The notes under the pieces were generated by a model, which did not search any database, was not told the origin of the DNA, and saw only the letters and a program-made list of their open reading frames with translations. Shown in pieces: positions 21,085-33,784 of a stretch of DNA of 64,000 nt (within the stretch, counting starts at the first letter, position 1; each line of letters opens with the position of its first letter). The stretch is from NCBI GenBank assembly GCA_022605425.2, contig CM061247.1, positions 1,475,501 to 1,539,500 of the forward strand, given 5' to 3'. The DNA comes from Hamiltosporidium tvaerminnensis. Taxonomy: Eukaryota; Microsporidia; Dubosqiidae. The translations under genes were made by a program, and so were the position numbers.

Positions 21085-21335
21085 CTAACTCATGGCATTA
21101 AGTATCGTGAAGAGCCTTAGTCTCATTTACTATAAATGGCCGTATTTCACGATCAAGCGCCTCTCTCTTTCATTGTCTAAACCAACGTACTGAGATCTTT
21201 TTTCATGTCATCTAGCCATCTGATTTTGGAGCGAACAGGACGTCTTCGACCTTCTAGATTAAGAATACACTTTTTTCAATTCTCTTTTCTCTGGGATTTG
21301 TTCAATATGACCCAGCCATAAGAGTCAGATTCTTT
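21085..21335 (-). pseudogene. LINE-type reverse transcriptase C-terminal tail, relic
   Basis: Read on the minus strand, the segment gives LGHIEQIPEKREL, then after a frame change a GRR...R.KIRWLDD-like stretch and KKDLSTLV. This fits the tail common to many endonuclease-bearing LINEs (pattern WxGHxxRMPExRxxKxV...GRRxRGRPxxRWxDDxxxDL). It has stops and frame changes and no upstream polymerase motif that I can read. This is a different retroelement type from the R4-like copies. Elements with this tail are frequent in arthropods, so transfer from a host is conceivable but unproven. Confidence 0.5.
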
Positions 21336-23819
21336 TAAATTTTTAACCAATCCTGTATTTCGATATAAATGTTAAAGCCATCACCGACTTACACATTCAA
21401 TTTATAACTTAGAATCTTCTAAACAATAGGTATGATTAGATTCTTAACAGATTTTAATAGGCCAGTCACTGAATATATATGTACGTGAATATAAAAATCA
21501 AATATTTTAATAGTTTTCAAGAATTACTGTCTCGCAGTTTTAAATTACTAACAAGATAAAAATTGTGAAGCTTGGCATTCCGATCTAGACTTACGCTAAA
21601 TTGCATACATAAATTAGTATTTTGTGATAAATTATTTAATATAGTAAAATTGTATAAAAGAGATTTGGTTTATTTTTAAAAATATTTACAAAATCTGTAA
21701 ATCTTATAAATCAACAAAAGGCGTTTAAACAAATATTCTATTGGTACAGATTGAATCTTACTCCCAAAATCATTAAATTAAGAGAAAATATTAATAGCAT
21801 TTGATTAATATTCTGAAATATACAAAAATCCAAGTTTGTTGAACCTTTTTTGATTTTCATGGGAAAATCATCTATGAGTTAGATTTTCAATCATATTTAA
21901 AACTTTCGATTGATAATGCTATAAAATTCTAAAAAAGCAAATAAATATAAAAAAAGTGATAAAAATATCAGAAATAGAATATTTCGATGGAGTGCCGATT
22001 TTCAGACTAAATAAATATGTTTATAGTAAATTTTCTTAAGCATATTAATCCTTTTTTTTGAAAGTATAATAGAAAAAACTCATTCCACTGTTCGTATTCA
22101 AACCTTAGAATGAAAATTTCAATAGAATAATTGCTGATATTTAGACTTTATTTGTCTTATTATAAAACTTCTGGTATGGAAATATATACATTTTTAATTT
22201 TCACATTATATTTAATATTTTACTGTGATATTTTCATTTTTTTGCCTAGGACTCTAAGTCGTGGAAAAACGCCAGAATACAGACTTTCACAAAAATTATT
22301 TGAAAAGACTTTATAAAAGTTAAATAAATCGTTTTCCGTATTGCCTTTTTTATTTTTTTGCAAGTTTTCTTACTTTAAATTACGCATTTGTTTTTCATAT
22401 TATTCAGCCTTTCCTTTTATTATAGATTCTTGTTAGAATTTAAAATTGGAGTAAAAAGTGAACTGCAGACGATTAAAAAGTTTAAAGGTCGTTGAATTAA
22501 ACCATATATATTTCTCTGCAATCAATTTAATTTCATTTTTAAATTTTTAATATTTCCTATTTTTTTCTAATTTTGCTTTTCTTTCCTTTTTCAGCGCTTA
22601 ATATAGCAAAGAATCCAAATATCAAACTTAAAAAACAGTAAATGTTTAAATAAGGCAAAGAAAACCAAACTAGCGCTTAAATAATTTTTTATTTCTGATA
22701 ATTTGTAGTATTATTTTCAATTTCATACTTTTATAGTTTATATTTAAGTCTCTTATTTTCCCTAAACGAAGTTTTAATTTCTTTCTAAGGATATAGCATA
22801 TTATTTTATTTAAACCTTATCAGATATAAAAGTTAAGGATGGCTGCTGGATCTTATTTCTTCTTGCTTGGGATAAAATTCAACATTATGAAGAGAAGGGA
22901 ATATATAAAAGGGGCTATGTTTTAAAGCTTAATTCTGAATTCTGAATTTTTCGTTTTGGTAATTTTTTTTCATGAAACGATTTAAAAATATTCGTTTTTC
23001 AAATGGTAATAATAGGTATAAGAATAGAGAGTCGGGAAAAAACTGGATATAGAAAATATGTCCCCAGAAACCGAAGAGATGAATATAAGAGCCATTACAT
23101 AGTATATAAGATTATAGAGTCTGTCTGAAAATGTTTGTCTTTATACGATTAAAATAGAAAACACCGAGGTCTGTAATTAAAAAAGATAATATATATCGGT
23201 TTGGGCTAATAACTCTGATTTTACTAACTCATCAAGAATATACAAAAATACATAGCATACACAAGCGGTATTTTATGATTCTGGCTTGGATAGATCCGAA
23301 AAAAGAGCAGATAATGAACTATAACAACCTGTAATTATAAAGAAGCTTGTTAGCGTATAGGCTTCATATTTTTTGCAGTACAGCTAATATTTAAAATTTT
23401 GCTTAAAGAGAGCAAATAGTCGCAAATAAAGTTACATTATGAAATTTACGTTTAAATTTATATTAAGTTTGTAAAATTTACACTACAATTTCTCTTGAAT
23501 CGACTAAAACAGTTTGTGTCGAGTGATAGTAAATTATAATTATTAAAAGCATAAAAAATATTCAAAATAAACAGAGAGACCCTAAGAGTACCAATATTTA
23601 CTATACATACTACCAAGAGCAGAAATAAATTCCAAATAAATAGCGAATTTAATAAATTTTATATTAAAGGAAATTACCGAAGCAAAAGATTAACTAAAAT
23701 TTAAAAAGAGGCAAATATAACGAAATTATAAATATTGAGGAGAATTATAAAATATCAAGAAACTCAAGTAGAATAAATCATGTATTAAATATATCTATTA
23801 AAGCAAAAAAACTTTTAAT
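21336..23819. other. Gene desert, one doubtful short frame
   Basis: No supported gene. A frame at 22176-22316 (MEIYTFLIFTLYLIFYCDIF, 46 codons) has a hydrophobic N-terminus and a short charged tail and could be a small membrane or secreted protein or chance. The rest is AT-rich. Confidence 0.35.
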
Positions 23820-25351
23820 TTATTGTAAATCAATAAAAGCGATGCTCTTAACACATTTGATTTTTTTTTTTAAATTCTCAGTTGATGTCTTTAAGTATTT
23901 TTTGTATAAATCGAAAAAAACTTTAAATATTTATTGATTCTGAAATATTTCATTACAAATTGATTCATTAGTAGCCTTGGAAACAAAAGACTTGAGTATT
24001 TCGTTTTTTATGAACGAAAATAATCTTTCGTCTAGTTTACGAAAAGCAAAAACTACACGAACATCTTTTTTTAAAAGATTTAAATATTGCGTAAGACTAC
24101 CCGATATTTCACTTTTAAACGGCTCGAGTTCCTCGATAGATTCAATTTGTTTATATATGCGCTTCAAAGCCAACTGTTCGTTTTTACTGAAATTTTCCGA
24201 AGAAAACATTTGTAAAAAATTAGTTTCACCAATTTTTTTGATCAAATCTCTGATAAATACAGATATCAAATATTCTGACTCAAGTATAATACTGAATTTT
24301 ATTTCATCACAATTATTTAGAGAATCGATAAATTCGGATTCTAAACACGATCCAAATCTGCCGTTAGCTGCAAAAATGTTTTTTGAGAGTTCGTGGTTAT
24401 ATTCATGAACAAAATGTTTTTTTTAACCCGAGAAATCATAAATGAAGTTCTATCAAAGTCGAAAGAAAATGTATAATCTTTGCAAATAATTTTTCTGAGT
24501 GCCGAAGACCATTCCCCAATAATTCAATGTGTTCTGATATAAAATTTTCAATTTTTCTAAATATGAGCCTATTAAATACCTAGACTTACTAAAACCATAA
24601 ATTTGCTTAATATTTTTAAAATAATCATCATGCCTTTCCATGTTTTTACTATATTTTTGTAATCCTGGTGATGCAGAAAGGATTAAATATCGTTTTAAGG
24701 ATATATCATGCTTTATGAAGTGAAAAAAAACATTCGCAAAACAGAAAAAATTGCTCAAAAACAAATTTTGAAATTTTTTCATGTTCGGAAATGTCTTTTA
24801 TAAGCTTTTTGATATCATACTTGTTTTTTTTCATTGTTACTTTCTTTGAATTCCATTGTTTCATTTCCTTTAATTTATTCGTAAAAATCCTATCATTTAG
24901 CTTATTTGCAAAGACTGATATGTCCTCGTTTATTTCCTCAGGCTTTGTATACTTGGACCCTATTACATCTTTAAACATATTATATAATATCATCCTTGAA
25001 AACATCAATATATGCTCTGTAATACATCACACCTAGTTGAAATTCATCGTGTTTTAGGTTTTTGCTACATCTAAACATTGCTTTTTGTAATTTCTCAAGA
25101 CTTTTCTGTATTATCGAAGTATGTGAATCGATTAAAACCTCTCCAAGAAATTTGCAAAAAATTTCAAAATTCGGAATATGATGTATTGCAAAACTTAGTA
25201 AATCTTTGGGGTAATTGCTAAACTTGATGTGTCCTGTGTTTTCACCGGGATATGCGTTACTCTCTGGAATTCTGCTTGTTGCTATACATTCAAGTTTCAA
25301 ATAAATAAAAATGTGAAATAAAAACGTCTGGAAAAAATAACTAAGATTCAT
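23820..25351 (-). pseudogene. Secreted-protein family, copy 3 (minus strand, several frameshifts)
   Basis: ATG at 25351 begins MNLSYFFQTFLFHIFIYLKL, a likely signal peptide, then NTGHIKFSNYPKDLLSFAI, collinear with the copy at 36.1 kb (GHVIFTNSPKDLLGYII). The frame breaks near 24985-25000, continues as FTNKLKEMKQWNSKKVTMKK (about 24880-24840), breaks again near 24720-24780 and 24420-24450, and resumes as EPFKSEISGSLTQYLN and KKDVRVVFAFRKLDERLF (24150-24010). The end KIKCVKSIAFIDL stops at 23820. At least three frame changes make it a pseudogene. It lies in opposite orientation to the copies at 18.4 and 36.0 kb. Confidence 0.75.
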
Positions 25352-28300
25352 ATGGATATAATTTTCTCTTACTATTTAAACAAAAAAATCGATTGTGAGA
25401 AGACAATTCTATCTATCATAAAAAATCAAAACATATTTTGTATACTTTTTTTGTTTAATTATATATTCTGGATCATAAAAAAATATTCTTACAGAGAATT
25501 GACATTTTTTAAAATGAATGAAGTACTAAATTTGATTCTATTATGTTTAATACGAAATCTTAGTTTTTTTATATGGTAAAAATATTATTGTTAGTAGTTT
25601 TGCAAATAAGTTATATCACATGCTTTTATACTATACAACTGCCAAACACACCAAACAATTAATTTAACAGTTTATTCCTGCAAAGATTATATTGTTTTAC
25701 ACAAAAATCAATTTCCCTTTGATTTGGTATGTCTGAAAAGAAAGTAGTAAATAATTTTTCAAAATAAAGACTATAAAATTTAAGTTATAAGCTATGTGAC
25801 CTCCGGTTGAGATATGCCAAAACCCATTAAAAATTTCTTAAAGGCATGAGAACAATATCGTATATTATTATGTTCTCCTGGTTTCTTTATTGTACTCCTT
25901 TGTTATTTTAAACAAATTGGTGTAACATTGTACGAATAAGATGAATAAGAAACTTGAATAACATTAAATCTTTTTATTTTTCAAAAAAATTGAATTTTAG
26001 CAGCCTAGTTGTTATTTTCGGTTAATTTTTTTAAGTTTTATTAAAATATAGAAGAGTATCTTATATAGAGGAATAGAAAAAAAAATCAAAAAGTGGGTAA
26101 TTAAGCCAAATTAAAATAAGGAAGAATAAAATTTTCTTAATGACTATAAATTTTTCTAACTTGTTCTTATTCGAATTTTCTAAGTTTATATTGTTGTTGT
26201 TTTTTTCACTTCAAAGCGGTAAATTTTTGCTAAAAAAGTATAAATATAAGTTTTTTTTTCTAACTCTATGGTTTGAAGAAGAAAATATCCGCTGAATATT
26301 ACCTATGAGCAAAAGTAAATCTAGTAGACTAAACCAAAGGTGCAGTGTATAATAGATCGCCAAAGCCCTTTATTGAATACGTGCTTACCCGCCGAACATT
26401 TTCCGTAATCGTAAAAGAAAGGGATACTAAGAATGATTAAATTAAAATAACAGATAAAATTAAATAATACCAATGCTTCTTCTTATTATTCGAGTACTTT
26501 CAGAATACAGTATTCTTTGTATTTTTGTCTGATGCGCATACAAATATATCAGAAAGTTTTCCAACGCGTGAAGTTAGTGCAAATAGTTGCTCATTTTCGA
26601 AGCAAGGGTTCTCAAAATGCATTCCATACACTTGCCTAACAGTCCTCGTGTTTTACTCATAGTCATTGCAAAAGTGAGTCGCACAAGAAATTGTAAACAC
26701 TTGAATTCAAACCCATATATGTCAGAAACATTAAAATGCGTGGAACATTAAATCACTTCTTTTGAATTTGCCATATAAAAAGTGAATCGGATGGCATTTT
26801 TCATAAGTTTTTTTACAGAAAGTTTTGGGCAGTTACAAAGCGTAGTAAATGAATGTTTCTAAAAAAATAGGTAGTCAAATTTTTAACATTAAAATAAGAG
26901 ATGGAATACCTAAAACTCAAGAGTTTCAGAAAAATCGTTGAGTAATCGAAAAAATCGCTTAGATTCAAAGCGATATCGATGATTATTTTTATTGTCGCTT
27001 CGTACAGTATTTAATTTATAATGTGAAATTGATAGCACTTGTGACAAAGTTTGAAGCGACTTATATAACATTTACACAGAGTTATTGATGTTTTTTGTTA
27101 ATTCACGGGGATATTTGACTAAAGGTTCTCTAATCGATTAGTCTTCTATTGATATCACCTCAATATTGCTTGAAATATTATAGCGTGTGTATTCTGTCAT
27201 TGTTATCTTTTCATTTACGATATTGAGCGATTTTTTCGCGCAAGTTTGGCTGATGCATAATTTTGTGAATGAAGAGTTTATTAAATTTTTGAATCATTTG
27301 CATATATTTCGTTATAGACGGCGATTTAAAGCATAGATTTAATTCATCAGCCGCTGTTGGCTATGGAAGTAATAGATTTTGGCAAAATAACTACGCAATA
27401 GAATTAGTGCTGCACAAAAAAACAGTATATTTGCCTTAAATCTTACAGTATAACATAAAATCTTTTCAATGCATTTTTTATGCAATTTTGTATCAGTTCC
27501 ATATAATATGTTTACATCTTTGTTGACATTTTCTTATTCCAAAATTTTTATGATATTGCATGTTTGCGTCTTACGGGCTAGGAAATTCAATGGAAATCTC
27601 AGTCTGGATGAGATGTCGATTAGAATCTATGATTGTTGACACGGTGGCAGTAAAAGAGATAGAACTAAGTTGATATATGAATTCCTCCTTTGGTCATACT
27701 TTGACTTTACTAAAACCCATTTAAACTATAATTCTCTCTAATAACATTATCGTTCTCTTTTCTCTCATTTCAAAATCTTCTAAACTACCAATATTTAATT
27801 AATCACCCTTAAAATATCCACATTTCTATCAACACTTTTTAATAGGAATATCATAATAAAGTCCTTTGGTTAATTTACCTTAATAAGAAAAATAGCAACA
27901 ATAAATGGCAGGAGTAATCTGACATACAAAGAAAAATATATGCATACATCTTTAGCGTTTAGATGTTTTGATTTTCGTTTTTTTGGGGGGGAATATCTGT
28001 GGTATGATGCATTTATTTCTTCTAATTTTTTTTGATATTCATTAAAAGAAATATAAAGTAGGTTTTTAGATCCAACTCAGGGAGAGATTTTAAAATATTT
28101 TTCAACATTTATATTATATTTTATTTTTAATATATTATAGACTTATACTGAAATATTTTTATTATATATTCTTATCATATTCATTTGTTCTTAATCTGCA
28201 AAAAGATTGCCCGAATTTTTGAAGAGTTTACTGGACATTTAGATTTTGCTGTTCATGAATAAAATTATATTATATGCAATGTAATACATATTTTAATTTC

Positions 28301-28434
28301 AAAATAACAAAATTCTTTATTACATGTATGCATTATATGTTCTTATGATTGTATATTTCTCTAAAAATTTAAGCATTTCATTAAATATGACATTTTTTTT
28401 AAAAAAATGACATATGTTAGATGTTTCATAAAAT
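25352..28434. other. Gene desert
   Basis: No credible gene. 26765-26870 is a weak relative of 12960-13060. About 27700-27850 shares AACACTTTTTAATA with about 14070-14090 inside a loosely similar stretch. Otherwise AT-rich with no recognised feature. Confidence 0.4.
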
Positions 28435-28775
28435 TAAGGCAGTTCGAGTTTACCATAGATAAATTATTTCCTAACAATTACTCCATATGATTTGTAACGC
28501 CTACATCCAAAGCTTTACATATAAAAGTATCTAGATGCCATTTAATTGGAAAGGCTTTGTTACAGTACGTTAATGTCCGTTACCTGGTGTGTGTTTATAA
28601 CACTAAATATGCGTTAAGCGCAACCTAAGACGACTATATTCAAACTTAATCTACCTTGATGAAGCGAATAGGTCTCTGCAAATATGTTTTCGGCGATTTA
28701 CTTAGTTTTAAAGTTGCAACGGTGTCAAAACAACCAGTATTACCTTTGAATTAGCTTTCCCGGTTTTTTAATTTA
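28435..28775 (-). repeat. Family A element, copy 4, truncated and old
   Basis: GGCAGTTCGAGTTTACCATAGATAA, the CGTTAATGTCCGTTxCxTGG block (about 28569-28585), GCGAT/GCTTT landmarks and the AGCTTTCCCGGTTTTTTAAT end are collinear with about 7725-8058 of copy 1. The 5' third of the element is missing. It has many substitutions, so it is an older insertion than the other three. Confidence 0.6.
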
Positions 28776-29265
28776 TTATAGAATAAGAAAAATTGATTGA
28801 GTGCATTTTAAAATGCTGGAATCATTTAAAATGTGTCTCTCTATACTAATATATCTTTTTAAACTTTATATTTATTTGTCTTTAAGAAGAAATTTGCACT
28901 ATAAGAAACCTATATTACACAATTATGATAATTTAAATGTAGAAATAATATTTATTCTTCAAAATGAAATATCGAAATATTCAATACTTTTTAAAATATT
29001 GTTTTAAAAAAATTCATTTGGTTTTTTACTAAATATGGGGAATTAATCGAAAATTTTATTAACTTATTGAGGATAAACTAATTATATATTATCTTCAAAT
29101 GGAATATTCTAGGATTTTTGCAAAAAAATTGAATTTAGAAACCCATTTTATCAAAAAATCAGGAAATAAAAAAATTGACTAATTGTTTTAACATTTTCTC
29201 TTTTATAGAAATATAAATAATTTAAGCTTTTTTAAAACTATAAATACGAGCAAAAATTTGATTCC
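28776..29265. other. Intergenic, AT-rich
   Basis: Upstream region of the membrane-protein gene at 29266. A 68-codon frame at 28801-29007 has no support. No promoter element can be defended. Confidence 0.4.
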
Positions 29266-30837
29266 ATGAATTTAATTCGAAAGAAATACACGTTGATGAT
29301 TTATTCAGCTTACATCTTTAGTATTTTTCTCGTCATTGGTTGCATTATATGTATAATTGGTAGTATAAAAGCCAACAATTTGATCAAAAAGTTCTATGAG
29401 GAATTTGACAAGGCGATTTTGGACGAGCGATTTATCGGAATAAAAAAAGTTATTTCGGTTTCCGAACGTTTCATTTTTGAGAAACCATGTAAATGTATGC
29501 AAAAGAATATGAAATTTTTAATTCCGATTCCAAGTTCACCAGTGACAAAAAGAATTGAAAACAGTTTGGAAAATCGTAATTTTGGCTTTTTAAAGTCTAT
29601 AAAATTTAGTGATATAAATAATTTGATTGCTTATGCAGATATAAATGTGGTTAAGCTTAACAAAAGAATACTAAATATGAACAAAATCAATAGATTAGGA
29701 TTGTTTTTGAAAGGAAAATGTGCCTATAAATCGTTTCTTGGGTTGACTAAAGCAGTCTTGACACTTTTTAAATCACAAATCAATGCTATCGCTTACATGA
29801 AAATAAACAATGGTTTTGAAAATAAGACTTTTATTGTCGAACTTACTAGTAAAGACAAAGAAGGTTTATTTAAGGAAACTCTATTGGATTTTAAGTTCGA
29901 TAATGACTCAAGAAAATACACAGCAGTTGACTACATTACATTTTTTCTATTTTCTTGTCAAGTGAGTAATTACGATTTTGTTTTTCCTTCAGAAAATAGA
30001 CCGGTTGGTTCACTTAATGTCGAATTAAATCATTTACGAAATATTCCGGGTGTCAGTTCTGGTCTGAATATCATTGATGTCACTTCGAATCATTCATTAG
30101 ACGAAAATATTAGTATACAAGATCAAATATTAATTACACATATGAATACCGGCATATGTATGGAAGAAGATTTAAGAAGAGAAGTACCGTCTTTCAATAA
30201 TCCGTCTTATGAAATTTCAACACTCGAGCTTAACGAAATGACTCATACTACAAATCAGATTCTCGAAATAGATAACACGAATAATTCAATAACTCTGCAA
30301 ACGTTTTCTGATACTGCTTCAGCATTGAAATCTGTAGAAGAATCGTTTACGATTTCTAACCCTATAGCAACAAACTCTTCACTTCCTGAAAACTCATTAA
30401 AAACCTCTGCCGATGCAATAAGTCTTTCATCTAATGACATTAAATCCGAAAATGTATTAAATCCGCTTAATTCAGAGCCGATTTTAATATCTGTTTTAGA
30501 ATCTTCGGATCCTCTTTTATCAGTTGATATTACACAAAAAGTAGATTTTAAAATCAATCAAACCAGCCTTGAAATAGCAACAGAAAAAAAACATTTAGAT
30601 GAACCGCTCGATGATATGTACTTGAAGATTACTTCGCACCGAGAAATACTAGATATACGTGCTATTACACCTGTCGAATCTATATCACATGAAGATTTAC
30701 CTGAATCAAACTCTCAAAATCCAGAATCATTTGAATTTAGGAATGTACAAAAAAAACATATGATTTCACCGAAACGTATTTTTTGCGGTATATCCTCACT
30801 AAACAAACAAAGAAACTACGAAGAAACAGAAATTTAA
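29266..30837 (+). CDS. Membrane-anchored hypothetical protein, N-terminal part up to TAA
   Basis: ATG at 29266 gives 523 residues. Residues about 11-36 (YSAYIFSIFLVIGCIICIIG) are one hydrophobic segment after a basic stretch, fitting a signal anchor. Residues about 37-245 look globular and include KPCKCMQKN, KGKCAYKSFLGLTKAVLTL and a phenylalanine-rich VDYITFFLFSCQVSNYDF. From about residue 250 on it is low-complexity, rich in S, N, E, T and I. No known domain is recognised. The TAA at 30835-30837 is followed by a further 663 open codons in the same frame, so this may be a single gene broken once. Location at a membrane is inferred from the anchor only. Confidence 0.75.
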   Translation: MNLIRKKYTLMIYSAYIFSIFLVIGCIICIIGSIKANNLIKKFYEEFDKAILDERFIGIKKVISVSERFIFEKPCKCMQKNMKFLIPIPSSPVTKRIENSLENRNFGFLKSIKFSDINNLIAYADINVVKLNKRILNMNKINRLGLFLKGKCAYKSFLGLTKAVLTLFKSQINAIAYMKINNGFENKTFIVELTSKDKEGLFKETLLDFKFDNDSRKYTAVDYITFFLFSCQVSNYDFVFPSENRPVGSLNVELNHLRNIPGVSSGLNIIDVTSNHSLDENISIQDQILITHMNTGICMEEDLRREVPSFNNPSYEISTLELNEMTHTTNQILEIDNTNNSITLQTFSDTASALKSVEESFTISNPIATNSSLPENSLKTSADAISLSSNDIKSENVLNPLNSEPILISVLESSDPLLSVDITQKVDFKINQTSLEIATEKKHLDEPLDDMYLKITSHREILDIRAITPVESISHEDLPESNSQNPESFEFRNVQKKHMISPKRIFCGISSLNKQRNYEETEI

Positions 30838-32829
30838 TCAAGAACCCTAAAAAAGTTTAACAGATTGGCTTCTTCTGATACAATTAGAAGTATACATGGT
30901 ATGCCAAATCAAAATATAGCAGAAAATTCTTCTGTTGAATGTAAAACGAATTCCACATCTTTTCAAAATTTAAGACAAAGCTTAAACTTGTCGGATGATC
31001 CAAAATCGAGCTTAATAGAAAAAAACAACATATTATCTAATACTTCCGAAAATATTGCCATGGAAAAACAAATTTTTACAAATAAAGAGGCAAAATCAGG
31101 CCTGGATACAACAACCGTAGAAATTTTTTGTGCTGAATCTTTTCAGGATAGAACACAGGGAGATAATACGGGTCCATCGTTGACCCTTTTTCAGGAAGAA
31201 CTTGCTTCGGATCAAAAAATTTCTATAAGCGATGCAGAATTCCAATCTTCAAACTCTGGTTTTAATGCGGATTCAGTTAGTCAAGTCTTCGTAGAGCAAA
31301 AACTTTGTTCAGGGCCACATTTCGATCCAGCTTCGCTCGATGCTTCTCCAGTATATCAAGAGGAGCATTATAGTTCAATACAAACAACAGAGTTAAATAC
31401 AAAACCATTATCAATTGAAACGCCGCAATCAAAATTGAATTACCCCGTTGGGGAAAATGTTAGTATTCGTTGCAGTCCTCTATCAAATTATCCCGATTCG
31501 CACCCTTTTGGTGCACGCAATAAATATCCTCAATATGAAAAGCTACATAATATAAACAATCCTGCGAACACACCATCTGAAATAGATGAGGTGTATACTA
31601 AAGAAAACCAATCTTACATGAATAAATTGAATGATTCGGGTTTCGAACATATCCTCACTCATTCCACAGCTGCTAAATCTTATAATTCTCAAAACACAGA
31701 GGTTGATCTAGAAACGGATCTAAAAGACGATACCGGATTAGAAAGAACTGATTTGGACACAGAAGAAAAGTCTTTAAGCAATATCTCATCTGTTTATTCA
31801 CAAATTGTTATGGGTAAAGAGACACAAACAGGTTGTTTAAGGAATATCCATGGAAATTTATCTTCCGAAGAGTATACAATTGAAACGCAGGGCAAATTTG
31901 ATCCAGTCTCTTTTCAACTAGAAAGTGAAAATGAAAGTTTAATTGACGCAATACTTAATTCATCATCCGAATCTGAAAAACATACCCCTAAAAAATTCTA
32001 TAAAGAAATATCATTTCAAAAAATAAATGAGGGAATTGTTTTAGAAACCAGTAATCAATCTAATTACGGAAAAGATGCTCCCCAGAAATCTACAGAATAT
32101 TCCGAGATACAAGATTCAAAAGAAATAATTGAGGCAACAAAACAAGTATCCCCTAATCCAATTGAAAATAGATCGGACGAAAATTTTCCTACCACGCCAT
32201 TTTCTACGCAAAATCAAGATGTGAAATCAAAAAAAATGTCTTGTCATGAAGAGATTGAAACTGAATTATTTGATGAATCTATTCATTTAATCGAAGGAGC
32301 ATCGGCTTTACCAGAAGAAGATTGTACTGGTCAAGCCAATATTAAAGTATTATTGGATTATCAACCCGAAACGACCAGTTGCGAGCTCTTCCGATTGAAT
32401 GAATCATACATGGATGATGCATATTTGAACTATTCAGACGAAGATTCTTATACAGAGCAATTTAATAGTTATTCATCATTAACTTCCGAGAGTAAACACT
32501 ACATAGATACATCTCCTTCGCCTAAAATTGGCGAATTAAGCGCAATAAAAGAAGAGAATGAGGAATCAAGCGAAGATTTACTACTTCCCTTTGGATCAAA
32601 TAAAACGTTTCAGAGTACCGCAAATGAATCAACTTCAAATTCCGAGGGAAGATTTTTAGATTCGCATTCTATTTCGTCGATACAAACCCAGGCAATTACA
32701 TCTTCTAACTTAAACCTTGATTTAGATGCACATCAGATTCCCCAGCCTTATGAAGAAAATACAAAGTCTAACAATCCTACTCTTAGTGAAGAGAATACAA
32801 TTGATTTATTAAAAAATAGCCCGAGATGA
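30838..32829 (+). CDS. In-frame continuation of the membrane-anchored protein
   Basis: After the TAA at 30835-30837 the same frame is open to TGA 32827-32829. It has no obvious ATG near its start; the first in-frame ATG is about 30900 (MPNQNIAEN). Composition continues that of the preceding part: acidic, rich in S, E, N and D, with few hydrophobic runs (for example DEDSYTEQFNSYSSLTSES), so probably disordered. Codon use and composition do not change across the stop. An open stretch of this length in AT-rich DNA is not chance. Options are one gene with a recent nonsense mutation or sequencing error, stop readthrough, or two genes. No domain recognised. Confidence 0.65.
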   Translation, partial: SRTLKKFNRLASSDTIRSIHGMPNQNIAENSSVECKTNSTSFQNLRQSLNLSDDPKSSLIEKNNILSNTSENIAMEKQIFTNKEAKSGLDTTTVEIFCAESFQDRTQGDNTGPSLTLFQEELASDQKISISDAEFQSSNSGFNADSVSQVFVEQKLCSGPHFDPASLDASPVYQEEHYSSIQTTELNTKPLSIETPQSKLNYPVGENVSIRCSPLSNYPDSHPFGARNKYPQYEKLHNINNPANTPSEIDEVYTKENQSYMNKLNDSGFEHILTHSTAAKSYNSQNTEVDLETDLKDDTGLERTDLDTEEKSLSNISSVYSQIVMGKETQTGCLRNIHGNLSSEEYTIETQGKFDPVSFQLESENESLIDAILNSSSESEKHTPKKFYKEISFQKINEGIVLETSNQSNYGKDAPQKSTEYSEIQDSKEIIEATKQVSPNPIENRSDENFPTTPFSTQNQDVKSKKMSCHEEIETELFDESIHLIEGASALPEEDCTGQANIKVLLDYQPETTSCELFRLNESYMDDAYLNYSDEDSYTEQFNSYSSLTSESKHYIDTSPSPKIGELSAIKEENEESSEDLLLPFGSNKTFQSTANESTSNSEGRFLDSHSISSIQTQAITSSNLNLDLDAHQIPQPYEENTKSNNPTLSEENTIDLLKNSPR

Positions 32830-33784
32830 AACTAATTTCCTTTTATTAAACAGAACTGCAATTCTCTCCTCTTTAATAAATAAAAAATTTGGTTTTTTTT
32901 CTTTTCTTTTTTAGTGTTTAAAAGTATTTCATAGCTAAAAAACATTTTCATTTCTCATTAATTAAAAATACGCCAAGGTCTTTGTAATGAAATAAAATAC
33001 AGTATTTTAAAACAATAAAAGGACTTTAAAAATCTTATTTTAATCATATATTAGATTGAATCTCAGTTTACACTATTTTAATATGCTTTGTGCTAAAATA
33101 TATAATTTCAAACTTGGCAATGCTTATATTTATTTTTTTAAAAAAATTTTATTCTAAAAAATTTACGTTTTAATCATATAATTTTATAAAATCTAATGTT
33201 TTATTAAATACCTAAATAAGTAAATCAAAAACCCCCGTAGATATTTTAAGTTTCTTTCACTATACATATTTTTGCTGAAGATGAAAGAAAAAATGTCTTT
33301 ATTACACATTCACGATTTTTCATTTTTTTTTTCTTAAAGATATTTAAATTTTTAATCAAAATTGTTTGTATCAGTATTGACTGCTTATTATAGAGAGCTT
33401 GTAGGCAAATAAACGAAAAAATCTTTGTATAAAAAAATAATAGATTAATATTTTAATAAAGAAGAGTACGAAAACAATATATAAGCTTAGATTTATCTCC
33501 TTATATTTTCATGAAAATATCTTAATTCTTAGGTTGTATAACCCATACATTTAATTTAAAAAGTCGAAAATTTATGTGAATTTTGAATTAAACTATAAAA
33601 AAATAAAAAGATTTATTTATAATATTTTTAAGAAGTATTAAAATGATTTGAATTGTATAAAAATTTGTTTCATTTACCACATCTTTTTCCTTCGATCTAA
33701 ATTCTTTATTACTTGGGTTTTCAGCAGAATTTGTCGGTAAAATAATGAATGAAATCCTTCTTCCATATAATATTAAAATTAATA
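32830..33784. other. Gene desert
   Basis: Very AT-rich, homopolymer-rich, no gene or repeat recognised. Confidence 0.5.

Noticed and set aside
23977-24408. 143-codon plus-strand frame
   Set aside because: It is the antisense of the minus-strand secreted-family pseudogene, whose homology to two other copies fixes the strand.
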